A stretch of DNA of 64,000 nucleotides from Faucicola osloensis_D (GCA_020041925.1 CP083409.1); one strand, 5' to 3'; counted from the first letter of the stretch, positions 1-9,299 are shown. Numbers and translations: made by a program. The notes: generated by a model from the sequence alone, not told the origin.

Positions 1-1514
1 GCCAAGCGTAAATCTGATAACCCTTTACGTTTGAATTGACGCAAGTTGTCACTGTTCAAACCGCCAAAGCCAGTTTCTTTGACCAATTTTTCCGTTTTGA
101 CGATGTCTTCAATTTGCACTAAAAACCAAGGGTCAATGCGAGTAAACTCAAACACCTCATCCATGCTCATGCCAAAACGGAAGGCATCAGCAATGTAGAA
201 AATACGGTCGGGTGTAGGGGTTTTTAATTTAACTTTTAAGGTACTGCGAATGGTATCGTCGTCTTGATTGAAATCAAGATACTCATCAAAACCATTCACC
301 CCAATCTCAAGACCGCGTAACGCTTTTTGCATCGACTCTTGGAAGTTACGACCAATCGCCATCACTTCACCCACCGATTTCATTTGGGTAGATAAGGTGC
401 TATCAGCTTGGGGAAATTTTTCAAAGTTAAAGCGCGGTACTTTAGTCACCACATAGTCAATGGCGGGCTCAAAGCTGGCTGGGGTCAAGCCGCCGGTAAT
501 ATCATTGCTGAGTTCATCGAGGGTGTAACCGACGGCAAGTTTTGCCGCGATTTTGGCAATTGGGAAACCCGTGGCTTTAGATGCCAAGGCAGATGAACGG
601 CTAACACGTGGGTTCATCTCGATGACCACCATGCGACCTGTTTTTGGGTCAATACCAAATTGTACGTTTGAACCACCGGTCTCGACGCCAATCTCACGCA
701 GCACCGCCAATGACGCATTACGCATGATTTGGTATTCTTTATCCGTCAAAGTCTGAGCAGGTGCTACAGTGATAGAGTCGCCTGTATGCACACCCATAGG
801 GTCAAAGTTTTCAATCGAACAGACGATGATACAGTTGTCTTTTTTGTCACGGACAACTTCCATCTCGTACTCTTTCCAACCGATTAGGCTTTCATCAATC
901 AATAGTTGGTGAGTGGGCGATAAGTCAAAACCACGCTCACAAATTTCGACAAATTCGTCACGGTTGTAAGCGATGCCGCCACCCGAACCCCCCATAGTAA
1001 ACGACGGGCGAATGATGCAGGGAAAGCCGACTTTGGCTTGAATAGCGAAGGCTTGTTCCATGGTTTCGGCTACTTCGGCGCGTGGGCACTCTAAGCCGAT
1101 TTTTTTCATCGCTTTATCAAATAAATTGCGGTCTTCGGCTTTTTCGATGGCGTCTTTGGTCGCGCCAATTAGCTCACAGCCATATTTTTCCAGTACGCCA
1201 TATTTGTCCAAGTCTAACGCACAGTTGAGCGCGGTTTGTCCGCCCATGGTTGGCAAGATGGCATCAGGGCGTTCTTTATCAATGATACGCTCTACCGTTT
1301 GCCAGGTAATGGGCTCGATGTAGGTGGCATCTGCCATGACAGGGTCAGTCATGATGGTGGCGGGGTTTGAGTTAACCAGAATGACGCGGTAGCCTTCTTC
1401 ACGTAAGGCTTTACAGGCTTGTGCGCCTGAATAGTCAAATTCACAGGCTTGTCCGATGACGATAGGACCTGCGCCAATGATAAGAATGGATTTGATGTCG
1501 GTACGTTTTGGCAT
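1..1514 (-). CDS. carB: Carbamoyl-phosphate synthase large subunit, N-terminal part (cut by window edge)
   Basis: The minus strand reads open from an ATG at 1514 to the window edge (504 codons), starting MPKRTDIKSILIIGAGPIVI, the usual CarB N-terminus. The visible part covers the pre-ATP-grasp region (ACEFDYSGAQACKALREEG), the first ATP-grasp domain (FPCIIRPSFTMGGSGGG at about residues 165-180, then IEMNPRVSRSSALASKATG near residues 300-320) and the start of the oligomerisation domain. The full protein would be about 1,070 residues, so roughly half is outside the window. CarB makes carbamoyl phosphate from ammonia, bicarbonate and two ATP, using ammonia channelled from CarA, for pyrimidines and arginine. 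An AAAGGG ribosome site lies upstream of the start. A terminator-like hairpin at 1594-1625 separates it from the gene upstream, so it may have its own promoter in 1515-1593. Confidence 0.97.
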   Translation of the reverse strand, partial: MPKRTDIKSILIIGAGPIVIGQACEFDYSGAQACKALREEGYRVILVNSNPATIMTDPVMADATYIEPITWQTVERIIDKERPDAILPTMGGQTALNCALDLDKYGVLEKYGCELIGATKDAIEKAEDRNLFDKAMKKIGLECPRAEVAETMEQAFAIQAKVGFPCIIRPSFTMGGSGGGIAYNRDEFVEICERGFDLSPTHQLLIDESLIGWKEYEMEVVRDKKDNCIIVCSIENFDPMGVHTGDSITVAPAQTLTDKEYQIMRNASLAVLREIGVETGGSNVQFGIDPKTGRMVVIEMNPRVSRSSALASKATGFPIAKIAAKLAVGYTLDELSNDITGGLTPASFEPAIDYVVTKVPRFNFEKFPQADSTLSTQMKSVGEVMAIGRNFQESMQKALRGLEIGVNGFDEYLDFNQDDDTIRSTLKVKLKTPTPDRIFYIADAFRFGMSMDEVFEFTRIDPWFLVQIEDIVKTEKLVKETGFGGLNSDNLRQFKRKGLSDLRL

Positions 1515-1593
1515 TGCTTTACACCCTTTTTAACTGCATTACGTAAAATTTAAAATAAGAAACTGAGTACTAACTGATGTTCTAAAACCCTAA

Positions 1594-1625
1594 TTTTAAA
1601 AAAAGCGCGATTAACGCACTTTTTA
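1594..1625 (-). terminator. Intrinsic terminator after the PhzF-family gene
   Basis: Read on the minus strand, AAAAGTGCG and CGCGCTTTT form a 9-bp stem (one G-U pair) around a TTAAT loop, followed by a run of T. It lies just after the PhzF-family stop codon and before carB, so it would end or attenuate the carA-phzF transcript. Confidence 0.7.
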
Positions 1626-2489
1626 TTATAAATAAAACTCACCTTTGCCCACTTCGATGACATTGCCACCCACATAAATGTTTTGCTCGTTATCGACGTT
1701 GAGCGTCAAGCGGTTGGGTCTGCCCATGTCATCGCCTTGGTGAATGGCTTTGCTTATCGGATAGTGGTTTTGGTTAATAAAATACGCCCCCAAATTGGCA
1801 CATGCCGAACCTGTGCCGCTATCTTCTACCAAGCTATTATTTTGCTCAAAAAACATCCGCGAATGGATAGCCTCACCATCATCAAACCAATAATAAATAG
1901 ATGGCTCTTCGGTGGTTTTAAAGGGATTATCAATGTTCAACTCACGAAGTTTTGCCATGTCAATTTGCACATTAGCTAGCGCTTGGCGATTGGTTAATTC
2001 AACCAAGATTTGCTGTGTGCCGCTATTGATAAAATAAGCATGACCTACAAAATCGTCCGTATTTATACCGCTTAACGCTGCCAAACTAGCCTTATCAGCA
2101 TTAATTTGCTTAGCCTGATAACCCTGAATTTTGATTTGTATACGGCTATTACTGGTAAAAATTTCTACTGCCTTGGCTTGTGTATTAACCACAAATTGAC
2201 TGGGCAAGTCATTAAGACTTTTTAAAATAAATCCCGAGCCAAGCGTTGGATGTCCTGCCAGTGGCATTTCATAATTTGGGGTAAAAATACGTAAATTGGC
2301 GACGGCTTTTGTACCATGTAAATCAGTTGGAGCAAAGATAAACACCGTTTCACTCAAGTTAAACTGCTGAGCAATCGACTGCATTTGCTCATCATTTAGC
2401 CCATCGGCATGGGGAAATACGGCAAGCGGATTACCACCAAAATGGGTTTCGGCAAAGACATTAACCAGGTGAAAAGGGTATTGTTGCAT
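1626..2489 (-). CDS. PhzF-family isomerase/epimerase
   Basis: A 287-residue protein of the PhzF (diaminopimelate-epimerase-like fold) family, the usual full length. Family marks visible are LVNVFAETHFGGNPLAVF at the N-terminus, the catalytic Glu in LSETVF (about residue 47), AGHPTLGSG (about 78-86) and DSGTGSACANLGAY (about 220-233). In phenazine producers PhzF isomerises trans-2,3-dihydro-3-hydroxyanthranilate, but most bacterial homologues outside phenazine operons have no established substrate, and nothing here points to phenazine synthesis. The ATG directly follows the carA stop codon (no bases between), so translation is probably coupled to carA. It separates carA from carB, which are usually adjacent. 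Cytosolic. Family assignment is firm; substrate unknown. Confidence 0.9.
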   Translation of the reverse strand: MQQYPFHLVNVFAETHFGGNPLAVFPHADGLNDEQMQSIAQQFNLSETVFIFAPTDLHGTKAVANLRIFTPNYEMPLAGHPTLGSGFILKSLNDLPSQFVVNTQAKAVEIFTSNSRIQIKIQGYQAKQINADKASLAALSGINTDDFVGHAYFINSGTQQILVELTNRQALANVQIDMAKLRELNIDNPFKTTEEPSIYYWFDDGEAIHSRMFFEQNNSLVEDSGTGSACANLGAYFINQNHYPISKAIHQGDDMGRPNRLTLNVDNEQNIYVGGNVIEVGKGEFYL

Positions 2490-3683
2490 TTACGCTTTCG
2501 CCTTTGCCATCATAGCTGCGAATTTATCAAATAATGGCGCACAGTCATGGGGTCCTGGGCTTGCCTCTGGATGTCCTTGAAAACTAAACGCAGGCTTATC
2601 GGTCAGCTCAATGCCTTGATTTGACCCATCAAACAACGAGCGATGCGTCACTTTAATATTGCTAGGAAGCGTACTTTCATCCACGGCAAAACCGTGGTTT
2701 TGTGAGGTAATCATCACCGTACCTTGCTCGATATCTTGCACAGGGTGGTTGGCACCATGGTGACCAAATTTCATCTTCAAGGTTTGCGCGCCGCTAGCGA
2801 GTGCCAATAGCTGATGACCTAGACAAATCCCAAACAGCGGAATATCAGTCTCGGTGATGATGTGTTTAATCGCCTCAATGGCGTAAGTACAAGGTTCAGG
2901 GTCGCCAGGGCCATTGGACAAGAAAATGCCGTCTGGGTTGTGTTTGAGTACTTCGCTGATAGGCGTTTGGGCAGGCACAACGGTGACATGACAGCCGCGG
3001 TCAACGAGCATACGCAAGATGTTGGTTTTGACGCCAAAGTCATACGCCACGATGTTAAATTTTTGCTCGATGTCAGTGCCCAATTCTTTAAAGCGACCAC
3101 AAGTTGGGCTCACTTCTGGACTCACCAATTGCCATGAGCCTTGCGTCCAAGTAAAACCCGCTGGGTCACAGCAGACTTTCGCCAAATCCATGCCTTTGAT
3201 ACCGGCAAAGCTTTTGGCAAGTTCGATTGCTTTGGCTTCATCGAGCTGACCGTCGCTATCGGCGGTCATGATACAACCGTTTTGTGCGCCTTTTTCACGT
3301 AGTAGGCGAGTAAGTTTGCGGGTGTCGATATCAGCGATGGCAACGGTGTTATGGTTAATCAGATACTCATGGAGTGATTGGCTTGAGCGAAAGTTACTGG
3401 TTACCATGGTCAAATCACGGATAATCAGTCCATTTGCCCACACTTTATGAATGCGACCTGACTCTGTGTCTTCATCGTTGGTGCCAGTGTTACCGATATG
3501 CGGGTAGGTTAACGTGACGATTTGCTGGGCGTAGCTTGGGTCGGTCAAGATTTCTTGATAACCTGTCATCGCGGTATTAAACACGACTTCACCAACGGTG
3601 TGTCCGCTAGCACCGATGCTGCGACCATAAAAAACCGTACCATCTGCCAATGCCAAAATTGCTTTTGCGTAATTCGTGTTCAC
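2490..3683 (-). CDS. carA: Carbamoyl-phosphate synthase small subunit
   Basis: The 397-residue glutaminase subunit, full length for the family. The N-terminal CarA domain contains YQEILTDPSYAQQIVTLTYP (about residues 42-61); the C-terminal class I glutamine amidotransferase domain has the nucleophile Cys in GICLGHQLLALASG (about 285-298) and the His/Glu pair in FQGHPEASPGP (about 370-380). It hydrolyses glutamine and passes ammonia to CarB. The start is a GTG at 3683, supported by a GGAGG ribosome site eight bases upstream. In most relatives carB follows directly; here a PhzF-family gene and a terminator lie between. Confidence 0.97.
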   Translation of the reverse strand: MNTNYAKAILALADGTVFYGRSIGASGHTVGEVVFNTAMTGYQEILTDPSYAQQIVTLTYPHIGNTGTNDEDTESGRIHKVWANGLIIRDLTMVTSNFRSSQSLHEYLINHNTVAIADIDTRKLTRLLREKGAQNGCIMTADSDGQLDEAKAIELAKSFAGIKGMDLAKVCCDPAGFTWTQGSWQLVSPEVSPTCGRFKELGTDIEQKFNIVAYDFGVKTNILRMLVDRGCHVTVVPAQTPISEVLKHNPDGIFLSNGPGDPEPCTYAIEAIKHIITETDIPLFGICLGHQLLALASGAQTLKMKFGHHGANHPVQDIEQGTVMITSQNHGFAVDESTLPSNIKVTHRSLFDGSNQGIELTDKPAFSFQGHPEASPGPHDCAPLFDKFAAMMAKAKA

Positions 3684-3936
3684 CTAATGCCTCCGCTCGT
3701 ATCCTGTGTTCTACCCATGTGTGCGACGGTTACTATGCCTAGTCAATGCAACTGTAAAAAGTATCGCCCACAAAAAAGCGAGAAGACATTGATTTTAAAG
3801 AAAATAGCTAACTGGTTTTAATGTATTACCAGTCTGTGCCATTAACTTTATCATGCCAACTCGCTAAGGTTTGATTTTGCCTATTTTAACAGAACCTCAC
3901 AAAAAAAGGTAGCCAAAATTTTTGTCGAAATACAGT

Positions 3937-4170
3937 CTAAAAAGTACGTAAACTTGGTTGAAACAAACCGACCACAAACCAAATCGTTTCAACAATCCAG
4001 ATGATCAGTACATATAAGCGGATTTGCTCGACTGTCCAATCTAGCGAAAACCAGCCAATTAGCCACCACGATTGCCAACCTTCTAGCCATTTTGCGCCAT
4101 TTTCCAGCAGCACCCAACCATAAAATATACTGCTAAGCAAAAACAGCAACAACCACTGCAGTACTGTCAT
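3937..4170 (-). CDS. Small two-helix membrane protein, unknown function
   Basis: A 77-residue hydrophobic protein starting MTVLQWLLLFLLSSIFYGWV. Two stretches look like membrane helices (about residues 4-20 and 48-68), with Trp-rich segments between them (WLEGWQSWWLIGWFSLDW). The open frame extends to 4224, but the ATG at 4170 is preferred because AAAGGA lies about ten bases upstream. It is divergent from ubiH and about 250 bp upstream of carA on the same strand. I do not recognise a family. The Trp enrichment and clean ribosome site argue that it is real. Confidence 0.6.
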   Translation of the reverse strand: MTVLQWLLLFLLSSIFYGWVLLENGAKWLEGWQSWWLIGWFSLDWTVEQIRLYVLIIWIVETIWFVVGLFQPSLRTF

Positions 4171-4304
4171 TTTGCTTATTCCTTTAACATTTGCTTTATG
4201 GATTTTACCCAATTGCTGCCACAAAGCGCGTAAGGATTTGTGCTAAACTGGTAAAAAATTCTGATAAGGTGCGCTTTAACCGCCCTTTAAAAAAGAGAAC
4301 AAGC

Positions 4305-5576
4305 ATGAATATTCTTACCTCCCAAACTGTGGTGATTATCGGCGGCGGCAATGTCGGTTTATCCTTTGCTTTACTGCTTGCCGACAAAGGCATCTCAAGT
4401 ACGTTACTAGAAAAAGCCAACTATCCGACCATCAGCCCTGATGATGACTTAGACCGCGCGCAATTTGACAGCCGTAACATTGCGCTGTCACGCCGTACGG
4501 TGCAAATTTATCGTGGTATCACCTTTAATGGCAAAGCGCTATGGGATGATTTACAAAGCCATGCCTGCCGAATCGATGAAGTTAGTATCAGTGAAGAAGG
4601 TAGTTTTGGTAAAGCCACCCTCAACAAAGAAGCCGAAGGGGTGGAAAGTTTTGGACAAGTGATGGAAAACGCATGGCTTGGCAAAAAATTACTGCTCGCC
4701 GTGCAAAACAATCCGCTGATAACCCTGCTAGACGGTGCCACTTTGACCGATATACAACAGATGGCAACCGATGTCACCATTCGCTTTGACCAAGACCACC
4801 AAGCTTGCCAAACCTTAACAGCTGATTTATTGGTAGCTTGTGATGGTCAGCATTCGCCAAGCCGGCAACTACTGGGCATTGGCGCAACTGCACACGATTA
4901 TCACCAAGTCGGTGTCGTGGGCGTGGTCATGACTGACAAACCGCACCATCATCAAGCGATTGAACGCTTTAATAAAATGGGCGCAGTTGCTGTGTTGCCT
5001 TTGGTTGATGCGTTTGATATCGGTAAAGGGGATGGACAACAAGCCCAGCAAGGCTACCGCCGCTCTGTGGTATGGGTGTGCCCAAAAGGCGAAGAACAGC
5101 GCTATCTGGACGACGACCAATACTTTCTTGACACTATTCAACGAGCCTTTGGCAGCTTAGCAGGCAGGTTTGTCAAAGCGGGTAAACGCGGCGCGTATCC
5201 ACTGGTGAAAATATTGGCAGATAGCCAAGTCAAAGGTCGCTGCGTCATCATGGGCAATGCCGCCCACACCTTGCACCCTGTAGCAGGACAAGGCTTTAAC
5301 TTATGTATGCGCGATGCTGATACGCTCGCCAAAATGCTAGCACAGCAAGTGATGCGCGGCGAAGATATTGGCGATAGTCGCATGCTACAAACTTATGCCA
5401 AACGCCGTAAAGCTGACCAAAAACGGGTAGAAATTTTCTGCGATACGGTGGTGTATGGTTTTATGCACCAAAATCCCTTGCTCAAAATCGCGCGTAATGT
5501 CGGACTCATTGCCTTTGATAAAGTGCCATTTGTGAAGCCAGCTGTGGCTACCTTTGCGATGGGGCTGAAATCATGA
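4305..5576 (+). CDS. ubiH: UbiH-type FAD-dependent ubiquinone-biosynthesis hydroxylase
   Basis: A 423-residue flavoprotein monooxygenase. The N-terminal FAD-binding loop is VVIIGGGNVGLSFALLLADK (about residues 7-26), the middle has LLVACDGQHSPSR, and the C-terminal FAD-ribityl motif is MGNAAHTLHPVAGQGFNLCM (about 315-334). The Asn-Ala and MRD wording of the last motif is closest to UbiH rather than UbiI/UbiF. UbiH hydroxylates the ring of the octaprenyl intermediate in aerobic ubiquinone synthesis, at the inner membrane. The frame is open from 4191, but the ATG at 4305 fits the family's start. The last codons overlap the next hydroxylase by four bases (ATGA), so the two are co-translated. Confidence 0.88.
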   Translation: MNILTSQTVVIIGGGNVGLSFALLLADKGISSTLLEKANYPTISPDDDLDRAQFDSRNIALSRRTVQIYRGITFNGKALWDDLQSHACRIDEVSISEEGSFGKATLNKEAEGVESFGQVMENAWLGKKLLLAVQNNPLITLLDGATLTDIQQMATDVTIRFDQDHQACQTLTADLLVACDGQHSPSRQLLGIGATAHDYHQVGVVGVVMTDKPHHHQAIERFNKMGAVAVLPLVDAFDIGKGDGQQAQQGYRRSVVWVCPKGEEQRYLDDDQYFLDTIQRAFGSLAGRFVKAGKRGAYPLVKILADSQVKGRCVIMGNAAHTLHPVAGQGFNLCMRDADTLAKMLAQQVMRGEDIGDSRMLQTYAKRRKADQKRVEIFCDTVVYGFMHQNPLLKIARNVGLIAFDKVPFVKPAVATFAMGLKS

Positions 5577-6820
5577 AAAACACTACATTAATCATCGGCG
5601 GTGGTGTTGTTGGCGCGACATTGGCGTTAAAGCTTGCCCAAGCGCGCCATCCTGTCATCTTGATTGACGCCCGTCCACACCTCACTCAAGCCGACTGGGA
5701 GCAAAAACTCACCGAGCGTGATGCTCGTGTCTATGCCCTAAGCGTTGCCAGTATCAACCTACTCAAAGAGGTCGGTGCATGGCAGCGTATCGAACAAAGC
5801 AAACGCAAAGCCGACTATACCCAAATGCAGGTATGGCAAACCAATGGCGTGGGCGAGCTAAATTTTGGTGATGCTCAAACACCGCAATTATTGGGTAGTA
5901 TGGTTGAGCCCTTTATCATCGAAAAAGCGCTGTATGACGGTTTTGACGATGAGCGGCTTGTCCATCAGGGTCAATCCTATTTGCACCATATTGCAGGGCA
6001 TAAGGTCACTGATATTGCTTGGCAAGGTGAAGATTTGGGATATCAAGTTAGCTTAGATAATGGCACCACGCATCAAGGTAAGCTATTAATCGGGGCTGAC
6101 GGGCGCGGTTCTATGGTACGCCAAGCGGCAGGGATTGGTTTAGATACTTTGGCGTATCAGCAAACGGCAATCTGCTGCGCCATCAAAACCGAGCAGCCAC
6201 ACAAGGTGACAGCCAGACAAGTGTTTTTGCCGACAGGGCCTTTGGCACTTTTACCGTTGGCAGATGTGACGGCTGACGATCGGGCGAACCCGCAACATTG
6301 GCAATCGGTAGTATGGACATTGCCGACCAATGCTGCACTTGATTTACTCACGCTGACGCCAAAAGAGCTTGCCAAAGAACTCGCCTTTGCCAGTGGCTAT
6401 GCCTTAGGGGATATCACTGAGATTGAATCAATCGCCAGCTTCCCACTGGGTGCCCAACATGCCAAAAATTATGTCAAAGCCAACTTGGCGTTGGTTGGCG
6501 ATGCCGCACATGGGGTGCATCCTTTAGCGGGACAAGGTTTAAACTTGGGTATGCTCGATATCATTGCCTTGAGCGATATTTTGCAAAAAGATTATCAGCG
6601 GTCAGGCAACAAGCTATGGGCAAGTTTTGCCACCTTACAGCGTTATGAGCGTCAACGCTACGCTAATAACGCGATGATGATGCACAGTTTTTCTGGGATT
6701 AATTGGATTTTTGGTACACAGTTGCGTCCGATTCAGCAGCTACGCAGTGAAGGCGTGAGCATGGTTAGCAAAATCAAACCCTTGATGAAATTTTTTACCC
6801 AAAAAGCCAGTGGCATCTAA
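5573..6820 (+). CDS. UbiI/UbiF/VisC-type ubiquinone-biosynthesis hydroxylase
   Basis: A 415-residue paralogue of the preceding protein. It shows TLIIGGGVVGATLALKLAQA (about residues 4-23), the family motif ERDARVYALS (about 48-57), LLIGADGRGSMVRQAAG (about 167-183) and LVGDAAHGVHPLAGQGLNLG (about 302-321). The Gly-Asp-Ala-Ala-His form resembles UbiI (VisC)/UbiF more than UbiH. It catalyses another ring hydroxylation of the ubiquinone pathway; which carbon cannot be told from sequence. It forms a tight pair with the upstream hydroxylase and is followed by a strong terminator. Confidence 0.85.
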   Translation: MKNTTLIIGGGVVGATLALKLAQARHPVILIDARPHLTQADWEQKLTERDARVYALSVASINLLKEVGAWQRIEQSKRKADYTQMQVWQTNGVGELNFGDAQTPQLLGSMVEPFIIEKALYDGFDDERLVHQGQSYLHHIAGHKVTDIAWQGEDLGYQVSLDNGTTHQGKLLIGADGRGSMVRQAAGIGLDTLAYQQTAICCAIKTEQPHKVTARQVFLPTGPLALLPLADVTADDRANPQHWQSVVWTLPTNAALDLLTLTPKELAKELAFASGYALGDITEIESIASFPLGAQHAKNYVKANLALVGDAAHGVHPLAGQGLNLGMLDIIALSDILQKDYQRSGNKLWASFATLQRYERQRYANNAMMMHSFSGINWIFGTQLRPIQQLRSEGVSMVSKIKPLMKFFTQKASGI

Positions 6821-6832
6821 AAATTTTTAACA

Positions 6833-6870
6833 GCAAAAAAAATCCTCGATAAGTTATCGAGGATTTTTAA
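6833..6870. terminator. Bidirectional intrinsic terminator
   Basis: AATCCTCGATAA and TTATCGAGGATT are perfect inverted copies around a single G (in practice a 10-bp stem with an AAGTT loop), flanked by an A-run on the left and a T-run on the right. It can end both the ubi hydroxylase pair (+) and the convergent DUF937/OmpA gene (-). Confidence 0.9.
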
Positions 6871-6895
6871 GGATAAAGCAACCGTGAAAGGTGAT

Positions 6896-8110
6896 TTATT
6901 TCGCTGGGCTTGCAACCGTCGTAACAGTTGTGGTACCAGTAGCAGGAACAGCGTTGTCATCAACAATGTATGCATCGACACGGCGCCCTTCTTGGTCTTT
7001 ACCCGCAGCACCTGTTGTATCTTGTGGTTTGATCAATTCAAGTTGTGATTGTGGCACACCATTGGCTACCAAGAATGATCTAACCGCTTGGGCACGCTCT
7101 TTTGCTAACTTCTCATTGGCAGCAGCATTACCTGTGCTGTCGGTATAACCACTGATACCGATTTTTTTGCCTTGTTTAGCGGCTTCAAGGATATCATTGG
7201 CTTTTTCTTTGGCATTACCAGCAACTTGTGCTTTACCCGTAGCAAAGTAGAAGCTTAAGCGACCATTTTCAAATACCACTGAAGGCTCAGTGGTAGAGAT
7301 GATCGTCGCTACTGTCTCAGTGGTGGTCATCGTGGTGCCAGATGCCATTGGCATACTTGCTACCGCCATGTCAGTGGTTGATGCTACAGGCATTGCCATG
7401 CTGTTTGTGGCACTTGCCGCAGAGACTTCAGTTGTAGTAGTGGTTGTCGTTGTTGAAGCAGTGGTAGAAGCCACAACTGGCGTCGCGACTGGCTCAGTTT
7501 TGTTACATGATTTCAATAATGCCCAAGCCAATGCGCCTAAAATCAACAAACCAATGATTGGCAGTAACATTTTCATCAAGCCGCCTTCTTCAGCTTTCGG
7601 CGTAGCAACTAGATGCTCCTCTGTACGAGTGGTCGTTTGGACAGTAGGCGTGGTGGCTGCATGCACAGGCGACAAATTCAACATAGTCAAAATGCCCGCT
7701 GGGATAAATGCATATGCCCAAGCAGGAATCACCGAAGCCACAGACGCAATATTGTTTGACAAGAAAGTATTAAGTGGTGTTGTACCTGCTAGTGAGCGTA
7801 ATTCACGCAGTACCAGCGGCGCGGCACGGCTTACTAAAGAACTAGTTTCTTGCTCTGGTACACTGTAATGACGTGATAGCTGTTGCACTAGCTCTGTGCG
7901 GTGGGTGGTGTCTGGCAGGACACGGTCAAAAAAGCCGTGGTCATCATCAGCGATGGTTGCATTAGCAAAGCTGTTAGAAATGGTACCGTCAGCAAGACGG
8001 GCAACCATAATAGCGTATAATTTTTCTAATAAAGATGAGCGGTTTTCGTCATTTGTATTATTTAAAAGAACGGGTGTTACTGTACGGGTTAAATGTTCAA
8101 TGATATTCAT
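6896..8110 (-). CDS. DUF937 / OmpA-C-terminal-domain membrane protein
   Basis: A 404-residue protein with three parts. Residues 1 to about 150 resemble the DUF937 domain (helical, with LVSRAAPLVLRELRSLAG). Residues about 178-196 form one membrane helix (MLLPIIGLLILGALAWALL). A Thr/Ala/Ser/Met-rich low-complexity linker of about 70 residues follows, including an unbroken run of eight Thr. The last about 120 residues are an OmpA-like peptidoglycan-binding domain with GISGYTDSTGNAAANEKLAK and the arginine-rich helix after it. The layout suggests an inner-membrane anchor with a periplasmic OmpA domain that holds the cell wall. The function of DUF937 is unknown. It is a single-gene unit with a terminator at its 3' end. 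Confidence 0.85.
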   Translation of the reverse strand: MNIIEHLTRTVTPVLLNNTNDENRSSLLEKLYAIMVARLADGTISNSFANATIADDDHGFFDRVLPDTTHRTELVQQLSRHYSVPEQETSSLVSRAAPLVLRELRSLAGTTPLNTFLSNNIASVASVIPAWAYAFIPAGILTMLNLSPVHAATTPTVQTTTRTEEHLVATPKAEEGGLMKMLLPIIGLLILGALAWALLKSCNKTEPVATPVVASTTASTTTTTTTTEVSAASATNSMAMPVASTTDMAVASMPMASGTTMTTTETVATIISTTEPSVVFENGRLSFYFATGKAQVAGNAKEKANDILEAAKQGKKIGISGYTDSTGNAAANEKLAKERAQAVRSFLVANGVPQSQLELIKPQDTTGAAGKDQEGRRVDAYIVDDNAVPATGTTTVTTVASPAK

Positions 8111-8627
8111 AATTCAATCCTCAAGAAAATGAAGGGTTATCAACCACCATAAAACTAATGTATTATTTTTATATCCAGCACACTAGCCAATAATTCTATT
8201 ATATATTTTCAAAAATTATTATTTATGGTTGTTGGGTTTATTATTGTATTGCTATTTAATTTACGCTTAACAATACTGAGAAAAACTGCCGCAATTCAAC
8301 AGATTTTGTTAAGTCTTTTGCAGTATTACTCAAATATAGCTAATAAATTAAAGCAAAATCGGCACGCCTTCAGTTATGTTAAGGTAACTATTGCGTAAAT
8401 ATTGTGTTAAAAATTCAAATCGTCCCCATTTTGGGTAAACTTGGGTAAAGGTGTGTTGCTCAAATTTGAAGGCTTTGTCATTAGTTTCATGCTACAAGGT
8501 GAAAGTAATACCACAAGGCAGCTTTAGGTATCACCTATATTAATAAATTCACATTTGGCTTATTGAGATAATACGCTATCTTTATCATAATCCTACTTAT
8601 CATTATTTATTGCTATTTTGAGGTGCT
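8111..8627. other. Long AT-rich intergenic region between divergent genes
   Basis: No convincing ORF on either strand. It holds the promoters of the two divergent genes and one short direct repeat, TTGGGTAAAC followed by TTGGGTAAAG at 8431-8450. Otherwise I see nothing structured. Confidence 0.6.
8563..8591 (+). promoter_or_regulatory. Candidate sigma-70 promoter of the rhomboid gene
   Basis: TTGAGA (8563-8568) and CATAAT (8586-8591) are separated by 17 bp and lie 37 bp upstream of the rhomboid start codon. Both hexamers match the consensus at four or five of six positions. Confidence 0.45.
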
Positions 8628-9257
8628 ATGTCACTTTTTTCTAACCATACTTTATTTATCATTATCATTACGGTGGTTGTCAGTTTATTAGCTTGGCAAT
8701 CACCCCAACTGATGCAAAGGTTAATTTTTTATCCGCCTGCGGTGCAGCGTGGACAAGTCGATCGCTTTGTCACCCATGGTTTTATCCATGCCGATGGCAT
8801 GCACTTATTTTTTAATATGTTTACTTTGTATTCGTTTGGACAAGCGGTACAGGGTTTATTCATGTCCAAACTCGGCAGTCTAGGGTTTGTGCTGTTTTAT
8901 CTTGCCGCTTTGGTGGTGGCGATTATGCCAACCTATCTAAAACAAAAGAACAATCCTCGTTATAGCAGCTTAGGCGCATCGGGCGCTGTTTCAGCAGTAA
9001 TTTTTAGCTATATCTTGATGAATCCTTGGTCGACATTGTTGCTGTTTGTGATTCCTGTACCTGCGATTGTGTTCGCGGTGGCGTATGTGGCGTATAGTGT
9101 GTGGGCGGATGGGCAAGGTCGCGGCAGTATCAATCATTCGGCACATTTGGTGGGTGGTATTTTTGGTATGTTAGCCACGATTGCCATTGAGCCCGGTATT
9201 GTGGCGCATTTTTTTAACCAATTAATGAACCCAAGATTTTTAGGCTTTGGCGGCTAA
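8628..9257 (+). CDS. Rhomboid-family intramembrane serine protease
   Basis: A 209-residue polytopic membrane protein with about six hydrophobic helices. The rhomboid signature is complete: THGFIHADGMHLFFNMF (about residues 49-65, the His...His...Asn motif of helix 2), the catalytic Ser in SSLGASGAVSAV (about 112-123) and the catalytic His in INHSAHLVGGIFG (about 165-177). Rhomboids cut membrane proteins within or near their helices; the substrate is unknown. The length is at the short end, with only the core domain. GAGGT precedes the ATG closely. It stands alone, between a promoter at 8563 and the repeat region at 9300. Confidence 0.92.
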   Translation: MSLFSNHTLFIIIITVVVSLLAWQSPQLMQRLIFYPPAVQRGQVDRFVTHGFIHADGMHLFFNMFTLYSFGQAVQGLFMSKLGSLGFVLFYLAALVVAIMPTYLKQKNNPRYSSLGASGAVSAVIFSYILMNPWSTLLLFVIPVPAIVFAVAYVAYSVWADGQGRGSINHSAHLVGGIFGMLATIAIEPGIVAHFFNQLMNPRFLGFGG

Positions 9258-9299
9258 CATTGAATGGCTAAAAATAGGGGCAAAAAATTGCGTGGCACA

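Noticed and set aside
1626..2489. Phenazine biosynthesis
   Set aside because: A single PhzF-family gene next to carA without phzA-E or phzG; the family is widespread outside phenazine pathways.
7290..7868. Plus-strand ORF of 192 codons rich in Val and Ala
   Set aside because: It is antisense to the Thr/Ala-rich linker of the DUF937/OmpA gene; the low-complexity codons on the other strand create it. No ribosome site.
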